Positions 46,355-56,814 of a DNA stretch of 64,000 nucleotides are shown here, one piece after another (position 1 is the stretch's first letter; each line of letters begins with the position of its first letter). The position numbers were made by a program, and so were the translations under genes. The notes under the pieces are model-generated. The model did not search any database. It was not told the origin of the DNA and was given only the letters and a program-made list of their open reading frames with translations. Source of the DNA: Hymenoscyphus infarciens. Lineage: Eukaryota > Ascomycota > Leotiomycetes > Helotiales > Helotiaceae. The stretch lies in the NCBI GenBank assembly GCA_001414345.1, contig LLCB01000152.1, positions 1 through 64,000 on the forward strand, written 5' to 3'.

Positions 46355-46968
46355 CTAACTTAGTAATCCTCTTCTAACTTCTTTAGGTTTTAGCCTCTAT
46401 CTTAGTAATCTTATTCTTACTTTCTTAGTTTTTAGCTTTTAAGACTTAAACTATACTCTATATCTTATCTATATTAGTAAAGTCTCTTTTATCTTTCTAG
46501 AGTTAGAGAGCTAAGCTCTTTCTCTTATTATTATAATTCTTTAGTATTTAAGAGTAGGTTATAAACTCTTTAAATAAGAGTTAGCTTCCTTCTTAAATAA
46601 TTCGCTTAATACTTAGTTACTTCTAGTTTAGATATATTAATATATATAAAAGAGAGTTAAGAAGGTAATTTAGAAGTCTTCTAGTAACTAGTATAATATT
46701 AACTATCTAAATTATATATAGCGTTCTCTATATAAAGAGAGTTATTAGAAATCTTAAGAATACTTAGTATATTCTATTCTCTTTAATATATTAAGAATAT
46801 AGACTTTTATTAGCTATCTAATAAGTATTAAACTCTAATATTACTAGCTATTTAAGAGGTTATTATAATAATATCTAATTCTAGTCTAAATTGATTTAAA
46901 TATAATAATATACTTAAGTAAGATATTATAGTAGACTATCTCTAGTAAAGAAGAATTTAGTCTTTTTA

Positions 46969-47217
46969 TATACTAATATAAAATATATATAACTATTAAA
47001 GAAGTAAATAAGAGTATATTTAAAAGAATAATAGATATAAATACTAAGTACTAATATAGAAGAAAAGACTAAATTAGCTTTTTCTTATCTTAAATAGAAG
47101 TATCTATATATAAGAGATTAGATACTACTAAGGTTTAAGAATAATAATAAACGAGCTCTATCTAATATACCTAATACTAAATAATAAGAGCTAAAAAGCT
47201 AAATATATAATATTTAG
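46969..47217 (-). repeat. First 249 bp of the right LTR of B2, cut by LINE-3
   Basis: It aligns with 23317-23565 of the B1 right LTR. The match stops at about 47,217, where LINE-3 begins. The remaining half should lie past LINE-3, outside the window. Confidence 0.65.
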
Positions 47218-47249
47218 ACGAAAAAAACATCTTAAGGAATTAATAAAGT

Positions 47250-50200
47250 TATAATAGCACGAAATATATACTACTATAGAAGAGGTATATAGGAGTGCGT
47301 TCGAGACAGAATAACGTATATAAATACTAGGCTCTAATATAGAAGAAAAGGCTAAACTAGCCTTTTCTGACTCTAGGAGAGTAGGCTGCTATATATAAGA
47401 GGTTTTAGACGATATAAAAAGGGGTACGAAACCGAACAACGACATACGTCGGCTAATACAAAAGCCCGAACCTACGAAGTACGTCCGAAAGTCCGGACGT
47501 ACGTAACCTTCCTAAATTAGACAATGTAAAACAATAACTACCGAAACCTTATATGTAGCAGGTACTCCCAGCTATCCAGGATGGCCTAGGTGACGGACTA
47601 TCACATCCCCCTCTCTTGAAAAAGACTCGTCCCGAGTCTTCTATCTCTTGTTGTTTAGGGTCGAATCGGGATGGTGTAAGTTGTTACATTAGTCGTGTTT
47701 GTTGATTTTGTCGTAAGCGAGAAGGTCAGGCTCTGAATCGTAGCTGACGCAGGTTCGAAGATGCTTTGTTTATTGAAAATTGACGAGATGTCGGTCCTGA
47801 ATCGTAACCGACCCAGTTCGTAGATGCTTACAAAATAGAGACTTCGTTTCCAATCCTTCAATATCAAAGTAAGCGTTCGCTAAAAGAGTGTGGTCCGATC
47901 CTGTCCGGCAGGTCGGAGAAAGTTCAAAGTAAATATAGAAAAAGTTTAAAGCAGAGTTAGAGGCGAATTTAGAGTAAAGTTAGAAGTTATTCAGTTAAGA
48001 GGTAGTAATAACTTAGTTAAGAGCTTACTTTAAGAGCATATTAATTTATATTTGATTTGAATTTGAAAAAAGAAGAGTATAAGTTCGTCTAAACTGAGGT
48101 TAGTAGAGACTTAGAGTAAAGTTAGAAACGAAAAAGTTAATAATATTATAGATAGTAATAACTTAGCTAAGAGGTTACTATCTTTTCAAGAGTATATTAA
48201 TTCGTATCTAATTTAAAAAGTTTAAATAAAAAAGAACTTCTAGCCTAGCTAGAAGTGAAAAGAAAGTAAGAAAAGTAAGAAAGACTTCTTATTAGAGTTA
48301 GTAGAGTTTTAGCTATTTAAAGGCGAAGTTATAGCCGAGTTATCGAAGTTAAAATTATTATCTAAAGTTTAGAATAATAAAAGAAGTAGTTTTAGCTAGT
48401 TAAATAAACTTAATACTGAAGTTATTATATTATCTTATTCTCTTTAGCGATTTAGGTCTAAATTAGAGTACTTAAGAACTTATTTATTATCTTCTAATTC
48501 TAATTCTACTTTAGAAGTAGTAGATAATTCGCTGTTATATTATAAGGAGTTTAGAGCTAGACTAGAAGAGGTATTATTTTAAGCTAAAATACTAATATTA
48601 TATAACTTAGTGTTTTAGTATATCTTCTTATCTATAGTTAAAAGATTAGATATTATTCTAGCGAAGTTGTTTTTCTAATCTCTCTTCTTTATAGTAGCTA
48701 AGGTTCGAAGCTAAGGTATAATCTTATTCTATATATAGAAGAATCTATCTAATTTCTATACTTCTCTAAGTATAGTTATACTTAAGAAGTGACTTTTAAA
48801 ATTAGTAAAAGTTTTTTTAGTATTATCTTATCTTATTTATAAGGATTTAAAAGTGTTTCGAGTATTCTCTATCTTATAACTAGTTAAAAAGTAGATATCT
48901 AAAAAGGTAACTATATCTTAAGAGTTATAGAAAGTAAAGTCTAATTCTAATTTAGACTAGTATTTAGGCTTAAGATAATCCCTAGCTAGCTTAGATTTTA
49001 TACTCTAAATAAGAGCTTTTTAAGTTAGAGGTAAACTATAATAGTCGGTATTTATATAGAGTCTATTATATACTAATATCTTCTATTATTAGTATATAGG
49101 TAAAATACTATTATCTAATAGTTTAATCTTTTTAGTTATCTTACTTTTTCGTTAGAAAGTATTCAAAGTAGCTTTAGAGCTATATTAGATAGAGGTAGAA
49201 TATTAGAAGGTATTAGAAGTAGCTACTTATAGCTGAAAGAGGTATAAATTCAAGCTTAGAAGCAAAAGAGAGTTTAATTAAGAAGAGTTCGAAAGAGAGT
49301 TAGATTAGAGAGAGTTCAAAAGCGAAGCGAGTTATTAACTTTAAATATCGCTTATCTGTCTTTCTAGCTTAGATAGCTAATTCCTTATTTCTTAATTTTC
49401 TACTTCTAAAGCTTATACTACTAACTATATCTAGTCTATATTTAAGAAGTTCTACTAGTCTCTTTGACTATTATTATTATTTCTTTAGAATCTTCTAGAT
49501 CTTAATATACGAGTGCTATTTAGGCGGTTTTCAGAAGAGAGAGTAGCCTTAGAAGGTCGTTTAACACCTTATAGTAGAACTAGGTTCGATATCTTCGTCG
49601 ATTTAAAAGAGAGAGTAAGATTAGATTTAGAAGCCTTCGCGATAACTATAGTAAGTCGACTTATTCACTAAACCTAGAGTTATTAGAAGCCTCTAGAATA
49701 CTTAGCGTATTCCTACTTTCTTAACGTATAAGATACGATTTTTACTAGCTATCTATAACTAATACTAAACTCTAATATCACTAGCTATTTAGAAGATCTC
49801 TAGAATCTTAGCTATTTGAGAATATTATTATAATAGTCTAATTCAAGTCTAAAGTAAAACAAAAGCGACAAAAAGCTTAAAAAGATATTATAAATACTAT
49901 TATTAGCGAAGAATAGTTTAGTCTTTTTATATAATAGTATAAAATATATACTACTATAGAAGAGGATATAGAAGTACGTTTAAGACAGAATAACGTATAT
50001 AAATACTAGGCTCTAATATAGAAGAAAAGGCTAAACTAGCCTTTTCTAACTCTAGAAGAGTAGGCTACTATATATAAGAGGTTTTAGACGATATAAAAAG
50101 AGATACGAAACTAAACAACGATATACGTTAGCTAATATAAAAGCCTAAATCTACGAAGTACGTCTGAAAGTCCGGACGTACGTAACCTTCCTAAATTAGA

Positions 50201-50284
50201 TAATATAAAATAATAACTACTAAAACCTTATATATAGCAGGTACTCTCAGCTATCTAGAATAGCCTAGGTAATAGGCTATTACA
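47250..50284 (-). mobile_element. LTR element A (355-bp LTRs), non-autonomous, with an almost un-RIPped left end
   Basis: The LTRs are 47250-47605 (356 bp) and 49930-50284 (355 bp), with ends TATAATAG and CTATYACA and TSD AAAGT (47245-47249 and 50285-50289). A pyrimidine tract TCCCCCTCTCTT inside the left LTR is a polypurine tract on the minus strand. The internal 2.3 kb aligns with parts of B1 (15,590-17,000 and 22,560-23,316) but lacks the 14,580-15,460 coding-like region. From about 47,380 to 47,930 CA and TG words are common, whereas the right LTR has lost them. A minus-strand frame of 70 codons (47,655-47,867) survives in the preserved part without recognisable family. Confidence 0.85.
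47479..47502. other. Perfect 9-bp inverted repeat in the LTR of element A
   Basis: GTACGTCCG and CGGACGTAC are separated by six bases. The right LTR keeps the hairpin at the matching place near 50,158. A second inverted repeat, AAGACTCG/CGAGTCTT, lies just inside the left LTR near 47,622-47,640. Such structures in LTRs can act in packaging or polyadenylation, but a role here is unknown. Confidence 0.6.
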
Positions 50285-51486
50285 AAAGTAACTCTAAAAG
50301 CCTTAAAATATAGTTAGACAACTATTAGATAGTCTAGAAAGAGATTAAAATACTCTACGATTATATTAAATAAGCGTAGTAGTAGTAGAGAGGAGAAGAG
50401 AGACTTATAAAAAGCCTCTATCTCTCTTTTTAAAGCGCTAATAACTAATAATAGTAGAGTAGTAAATAAAGAAGAGTAAAGTAAGAGAAGCTAGAAGAGA
50501 GTATTAGAATATATAAACGTAATAGAGTAAAGCTTAATATAGATAATACTTAACTTAGTAATAGAGAAAAGAAGTATTAAAGCTATTATTAAAGTAGTAG
50601 AAAAGGTGTTTAAGTATAGAAGAATAAGAAAGAGAGAGAATAAAATAATTATATATAAGATTCTATAAAAAGAGCTTACTATTATAGTTAAGAAGATAGA
50701 AGGAATAAAAGAGCGTAGCCTAATATAGATACAGAGAGCTAGAGTAGAAGAACTATAGAAAGAGGTAGAAACTATACTATAGAGGGAATATATAATACTA
50801 ATTAAAAATATAAGAGAGATTATAGTTAAGGTTATAAGAATAGATAAAGAGAAAGATAAGCTATTACTAAAAGAGGTAATTAAAGCTATAAATATAAGTA
50901 GATATAAAGTAGAAGTAATAGTAGCTAAAAAGCTCTAGAATAGAGATATTATTATATAGTTTAAGAAGAAGAAATAAGTAGTATATATATAAGATAATAG
51001 CTAGGTAAAGAAAGTATTTAAGTAAGAAGTAGTAGTAGTAGTAGTAAGAATACTTATAATACTTATAAAGAGAGTCTTAGTAAATATATTTAAAAGCGGA
51101 ATAATAGAAGCTATATAGAGTATATTATAAGCTTCTAGTATAAGAATAATAAAGATTATATAATAGAGAAATAGATAAAAGGAGTATTAGAAATAAAAAG
51201 AGCTAGCTCTTTAGAACTATATTCTAGAAGTAGTAATAATTAAGAAAGTAAGATAACTATATTTAAGAGATATACTCTAGAAAGCTTAGTACTTTATATA
51301 TAAAAGATATATAGTAGAAGTAGTAGTAAAAAGATACTATAAATACTAGAGATAAGGCTACTTAGTACGCTTCTATAAATAGGCTAAGAGATATGTCTAG
51401 TACGCTTATAAAAGATATAAAGAAGAGGAAGAGGAATGTCTTAGTAAGAAGGACCTAAAGAAGTACCTAGTAAAGTATAGGAACTA

Positions 51487-51673
51487 TGACAGTCCTAGTT
51501 ATATACGTCACTTACGTAACCAGGTTAGCCTAAGGCTTTACTAAGGCTTCGCTTAATATATATAAATAAAGCTAGAGTGCTTATACTCTTCGCTTTTCTC
51601 TTTAGTTTAGTTTTCCTTAATATTAGATACTATTCTATAAGTACTCTCTTTATATATTTATAAAGAGCTATTA
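51487..51673 (+). repeat. Left LTR of gypsy1
   Basis: This 187-bp repeat starts TGACAG and ends CTATTA. It matches the LTRs at 55625-55811 and 61554-61744 and keeps a TATATATAAATAAA element that could serve as promoter. Confidence 0.85.
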
Positions 51674-54600
51674 TACTAAAACTAAACTCTCTCTCTTTAC
51701 TTAGGAAGGCTTTTACTAATATTCTAATAATAATATATATATTTACTTATATTAAATCTACTAAATTTACTATTCTTCTCTATAAAGCCTAATCTATTTA
51801 TATTAAGTAGTAAGGTCTAGTATTCTTTTATTAGCTATATCGAGTTCTTTAAAAGTAACTTATTAACCTAAGAACTATTCTATCTTACTTTAGAGTTAGT
51901 AGAGCTAATCTCTTTTCCCTCTTTTATTAATATTATATTCTAATCTAACTTAAGAACTTAACTTATAAAAACATATATACTAGCTATTACTATACTACTA
52001 CTACTACCTCTCTCTACTAAGATAACTACTAGTTCCTTATAGTATAAGATCTCTAAATTACCTCTACTTAACTCTACTCTATAATAAATCCTTAAAGTAA
52101 TAACCTTATTAATAAGTAAAGTTTATAAACTTAAAGTAAATACTTTAAATATAGCTAGTACTTCCTATTAATATACCTCTATTTAGCTATAAACTCTTAA
52201 TATAACTTATTTCTCTTTTATAGTTTTATTATTAAAAAAGATAAGTAGAATAGCTAATTCTTATTAATTTATTATAAAAGATGAATTTACTTATATAACT
52301 TAGAAAACTAAAATTATAGTAAAGTTATCTATTAATACTAACTACTTTAAGTCTAAGAAAGTAAGAATAAATTTAATCTACTATTATACTTCTAAAAGAG
52401 CTTAAAACTATATTTACTTAAGATATAAGTTTAATACTATTAATTAGTTTAGTAGCTATAAAGAGATATTAACTTACTTCTAAAATATTACTATTAGTCT
52501 TTACTTATACTAAGAAGCTTATATCTAATATTAAGACCTTATTATATTAAAGATAGAAACTTTTTATAACTTTTATACTAAGTTCTAATAACTTATAAAT
52601 AAAGCTAAAGTTCTCTAATAAGACTAAGTAGAAGACTTATAGAATAAGTTAACCTCTATACTATACTTATCTCTTATTATTACTAAGTTCTAAGTTAAAG
52701 AAGATATAAACTCGTTTTATAATCTTATAAGTAATATTAATAGTAACTTTTAAAATCTTACTTCTTAAAAAGTATAAGTAATAAACTTTACTTCTACCTT
52801 AAACCTATATATATCTACTTCTACGCCTACTAGCTCTTCTTTTTTTATAGCCTCTTTTATTCTTCTTAGATATCTTAACACCTCTACTATAAATAACTAC
52901 TTAACTTTAAGACTATTAGATAAGTACTTTAACTATAGTAAGCCTAGTTATTATATTAAGAATTATCTAAAGCTAAGAATATATAGAGTTAACTTTAAAA
53001 AGCTTAAAAGAGAAGATACTAGCTTAGAGTTAAGAAATAAAGAAGCTTAAAAGAAGACTCTTCTTTAGGTAAATATAAGATTAATCTCTTTAAAATTAAT
53101 CTATAGTTATTAATTAGTAGAAAAGTATTTACTTTACCTAATATAATAACTATTAATAGATTTAGTATATAAACTACTACTCTTAATAACCTTAGAGTAA
53201 ATACCTTTTCTTTTATAAATATATAACTTAGTTATAACTTTATAAAGTTCTATAGTTTAAAGACTAAAAGACTTCTTACTCTTATTAAGATTTATAAATA
53301 TAATAGAAAAATTAAGAGTAAAGCTATATATTATCTTCTTTTAAATTATATCTTAGATAGCTATAAATTCTTTAATATACTATTTATTCTCTTAGACTTA
53401 GGTCTATATAATATTATTCTTAGCTAGAGGTTCTTTAAATACTTTTATATTAATATTAATATAACTTATTAGAAACTACTCTAACTTAATAATCTTAAGC
53501 CTTACTTCTCTACTTAATAGCTAACTCCTCTCTCTTAAGACGCTATATAACTAAAAGACTCTATACCTTCTTACTAGAATAAAGCTAATACTTATAACTA
53601 AGCTATAGAAATAGATAAATAATACTAATAAGATAGAAGGCTCTTAGAGCTTATAGATTATCTTAAAATTAATATTATATCCTTAGCTAGTTATAACTTA
53701 ACTATATATAATAGAGGAAGCTATAAGTCCTTAATATAAGTATAATACTAGATTATAAAGAAAGAACTTAAAAGCGTTATAAAGAAGGTACTTACTCTTA
53801 TATACTATTAGAAACCCTTTATCTTAAAGAAGTTAGACTCTATTATTAATATTTTAGCTATTTTAGTTATAAGAATATATTATTACTTATTTTAAAAGAA
53901 TAGTAAGATATTTATTATAAGTATATATAAAATTAATACTATTATAGTTAATTAAAAACTAGATATAGCTTTTAATATTACTCTTCTTAATAAGTATTAG
54001 GACTTTAAAGAGGTATTTTCTAAAACTACCTTAGATACTCTTCTATCTTACTAATACTATAACTATAAAATTAATCTTAAAGGTTTAAATATCTTTAGAT
54101 ATTTCCCTTTATATAAGATATTTATAAAAAAGTTATTAACTATAAAGGAATATATCTTAGAGAATCTCTATAAAGGGTTTATTAAATATAGCTAGTCTCT
54201 TTTTACTACTCTTATTCTATTTATAAAGAAAGTAGATAGAAGACTATGTTTTTATATTAACTTTTAAAAACTTAATAATCTTACTTAAAAAGACTACTAT
54301 CTATTACTTCTAATTAATAAAACGCTTATATATATTAGTTAAGCTTATATTTTTACTAAGCTAGATATCTAATAAGCCTTCTACTATATATAAATAGATC
54401 TAGACACTAAAGAATTAACTACTTTTTATACTTATTATAAAATATATAAGTATAAGGTTTTACTATTTAGTCTAATAAATAGCTTATTTACCTACTAGTA
54501 CTATATAAATAATATCTTATTTAACTATTTAAATAACTTCTACTTTACCTACTTAGATAATATCCTTATCTACTTATTAAACGTCTTTAAATATAAAGAG

Positions 54601-54931
54601 TATATATAAAAAGTCTTTTAATATCTTAAGAATACTAGGTTATAGATTAATATTAAGAAGTATAAGTTTAATATTAAGAAGATAAAATACCTTAGGTTTA
54701 TTATTAGTACTAATAGTATTAAAGTAAACCTTAAAAAGGTCTTAGTAATATAGAAATAGTAAGCTCTAAAGATAGTAAAAGGTGTTTAGAGCTTCTTTAG
54801 TTTTTATAACTTCTATTAAAGGTTTATCTAAAACTATAGTATAATTATAAAGCTCTTAGTATATTTAATATAGAATAATATACCTTTTAATTTTAATAAA
54901 GAGTGTTAAGAAGTGTTTAAAGACCTAAAAG

Positions 54932-55175
54932 TAGTACTTACCTTTATACTAATTCTCTACTACTACTCTTCTAACCTCTCTACTATAATTAAAATAGACG
55001 CTTTAAATAGAACTATTACTAAAGTATTATAATAATAATAAGCTAATAAAGAATAGTACTTACTTCTATACTAATTCTCTACTACTACTCTCTTAATCTC
55101 TCTACTATAATTAAGATAAACGCTTTAGATAAAATTATTACTAAAGTATTATAATAATAATAAGCTAATAGAGAA
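54932..55175 (+). repeat. 122-bp tandem duplication in the gypsy1 RNase H region
   Basis: Units 54932-55053 and 55054-55175 differ by transitions and small changes. The second unit looks identical to the single copy in gypsy2 (59247-59368), whereas the first is diverged from it. This suggests exchange between the two copies. Confidence 0.75.
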
Positions 55176-55624
55176 TAGTACCTTATAGCCTATTTTAGTA
55201 AGACTATATCTCTAGCTAAGTATAACTATAAAATATATAATAAAAAGCTATTTACTATTATATACTTACTTATAAAATAGAGACTAGAACTATAAAGTAC
55301 TTATTTAAAAATCTATATTTATACTAATTATAAGACGCTTAAGTACTTTATAACTATTAAGTAACTTACTACCTATTAAGCGAGGTAGGCTAAAGCCTTA
55401 GCTAAGTACTATTTTATTATTATATTCTATTTAAGGTATAAGAATAATAAGATAGATACTTTAACTTATAAAGTAAATAAGATATACTTATAAAAGGAAC
55501 TTAAAGAGTAGTACTAGACCTATATACTCTTAATAAAGGAATAAGTTAATATAGAAGCGCTTAAAGACCTAGGAGTTAAAATAAGCTCGATTATACTAGC
55601 TTTAGTTAATAATAACTACTTCTG

Positions 55625-55811
55625 TGACAGTCCTAGTCATATACGTTACTTACGTAACCAGGTTAGCCCGAGGCTTTACTAAGGCTTCGCTTAATATATA
55701 TAAATAAAGCTAGAGTGCTTATACTCTTTACTTTTCTCTTTAGTTTAGTTTTTCTTAATATTAGGTACTATTTTATAAGTACTCTCTTTATATATTTATA
55801 GAAGGCTATTA
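55625..55811 (+). repeat. Left LTR of gypsy2
   Basis: This 187-bp repeat (TGACAG...GCTATTA) nearly matches 51487-51673. It directly abuts truncated gypsy1 sequence, with no intervening host DNA. Confidence 0.85.
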
Positions 55812-56639
55812 TACTAAAACTAAACTCTCTCTCTTTACTTAGAAAGGCTTTTACTAATATCTTAATAATAATATATATATTTACTTATATTAAATCTACT
55901 AAATTTACTATCCTCTTTTATAAAGCCTAATCTATTTATATTAAGTAGTAAGGTCTAGTATTCTTCTATTAGCTACGTTAAGTCTTTTAAAAGTAACCTA
56001 TTAACTTAAGAACTATTCTACTCTACTTTAGAGTTAGTAGAGCTAATCTCTCTTCCTTCTTCTATTAACATCACGTCTTAATCTAGCTTAAGAACTTAAC
56101 CTAAAAAAACATATATACTAGCTATTACTATACTACTACTACCTCCTCTTACTAAGACAACTACTAGTTCCTTATAGTATAAGATCCTTAAATCACCTCT
56201 ATCTAACTCTACTCTATAATAAATCTTTAAAATAATAACCTTATTAATAAGTAAAGTTTATAAACTTAAAGTAAATACTTTAAATATAGCTAGTACTTCT
56301 TATTAATATACTCTTATTTAGCTATAAACTCTTAATATAACTCGTTCCTTTTCTATAGTTCTATTATCTAAGAAGATAAGTAGAATAGCTAATCCTTACT
56401 AATTTACTATAAAAGATAAATTTACTTATATAACCTAGGAAACTAAAATTATAGTAAAGTTATCTATTAATACTAACTACTTTAAGTCTAAGAAAGTAAG
56501 AATAAATTTAATTTATTACTATACTTTTAGAAGAGCTTAAAACTATATTTACCTAAGATATAAGTTTAATATTATTAACTAGTTCTATAGCTATAAAGAG
56601 ATATTAACTTACCTCTAAAACATTACTATTAGCTCTTAC

Positions 56640-56814
56640 TGTCACGGGACAAAGGTGGGTCAGACAAAGGATCACCTGATGATCCCCACCTTTTAAGCGA
56701 GGAGCATGGTATTTAAAGCCTCATGCTCTCCCCTATAGTTCAAGGAATCAAGCATCTACTTTAACTTCACTTTGCTCATTCCATGCTCTCGATATAGCTT
56801 CTGTAATCGCCATA
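56640..56814. mobile_element. 175-bp un-RIPped insert, probable solo LTR
   Basis: The insert starts TGTCACGGGACAAAGG and ends CGCCATA, and has a 5-bp TSD CTTAC (56635-56639 and 56815-56819). Gypsy1 at about 52,495 shows the matching uninterrupted site. Unlike the DNA on both sides, it has normal GC content and many CA/TG words. It has a TATTTAAAG box and an inverted repeat (AAAGGTGGG/CCCACCTTT). Its first eight bases are the reverse complement of the end of the TRIM2 LTR (CCGTGACA). A MITE-like origin is less likely, as terminal inverted repeats are absent. Confidence 0.75.

Larger units (their letters stand above)
31260..47217 (-). mobile_element. LTR element B2, 5'-less copy of family B, broken by copia, a solo LTR and LINE-3
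   Basis: The stretches 31,260-31,540 and 44,405-45,700 align with 14,040-15,600 of B1, and 46,580-47,217 aligns with 23,000-23,600, including the first 249 bp of the terminal LTR. The left LTR is missing, as similarity begins only near 31,260. Between 45,700 and 46,580 the match is broken by different sequence and a reverse-oriented solo LTR. LINE-3 cuts the right LTR at about 47,217; the rest of that LTR would lie beyond the window. The left boundary is approximate. Confidence 0.6.
51487..55624 (+). mobile_element. Outer Ty3/gypsy chromovirus copy (gypsy1), 3' part lost
   Basis: The left LTR is 51487-51673 (187 bp, TGACAG...GCTATTA). Inside, plus-strand frames broken by RIP stops give gag with a CCHC-knuckle trace (near 52,925-52,980), a Ty3/gypsy reverse transcriptase (about 54,060-54,760, with motifs like TKLDIQQAF and TYLDNILIY) and RNase H. 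The element ends after RNase H at 55,622, where the next LTR begins; integrase and its own right end are missing. The LINE-3 sequence around the compound (TATAGGAACTAT before, TATAGAAACTAT after 61,744) shows a duplicated target, so gypsy1 was the founding insertion. Confidence 0.8.

Noticed and set aside
17400..51000. CRISPR-like arrays suggested by repeated GTAGTAGTAG and AATAATAAT words
   Set aside because: They are microsatellite runs without unique spacers, in a fungal genome.
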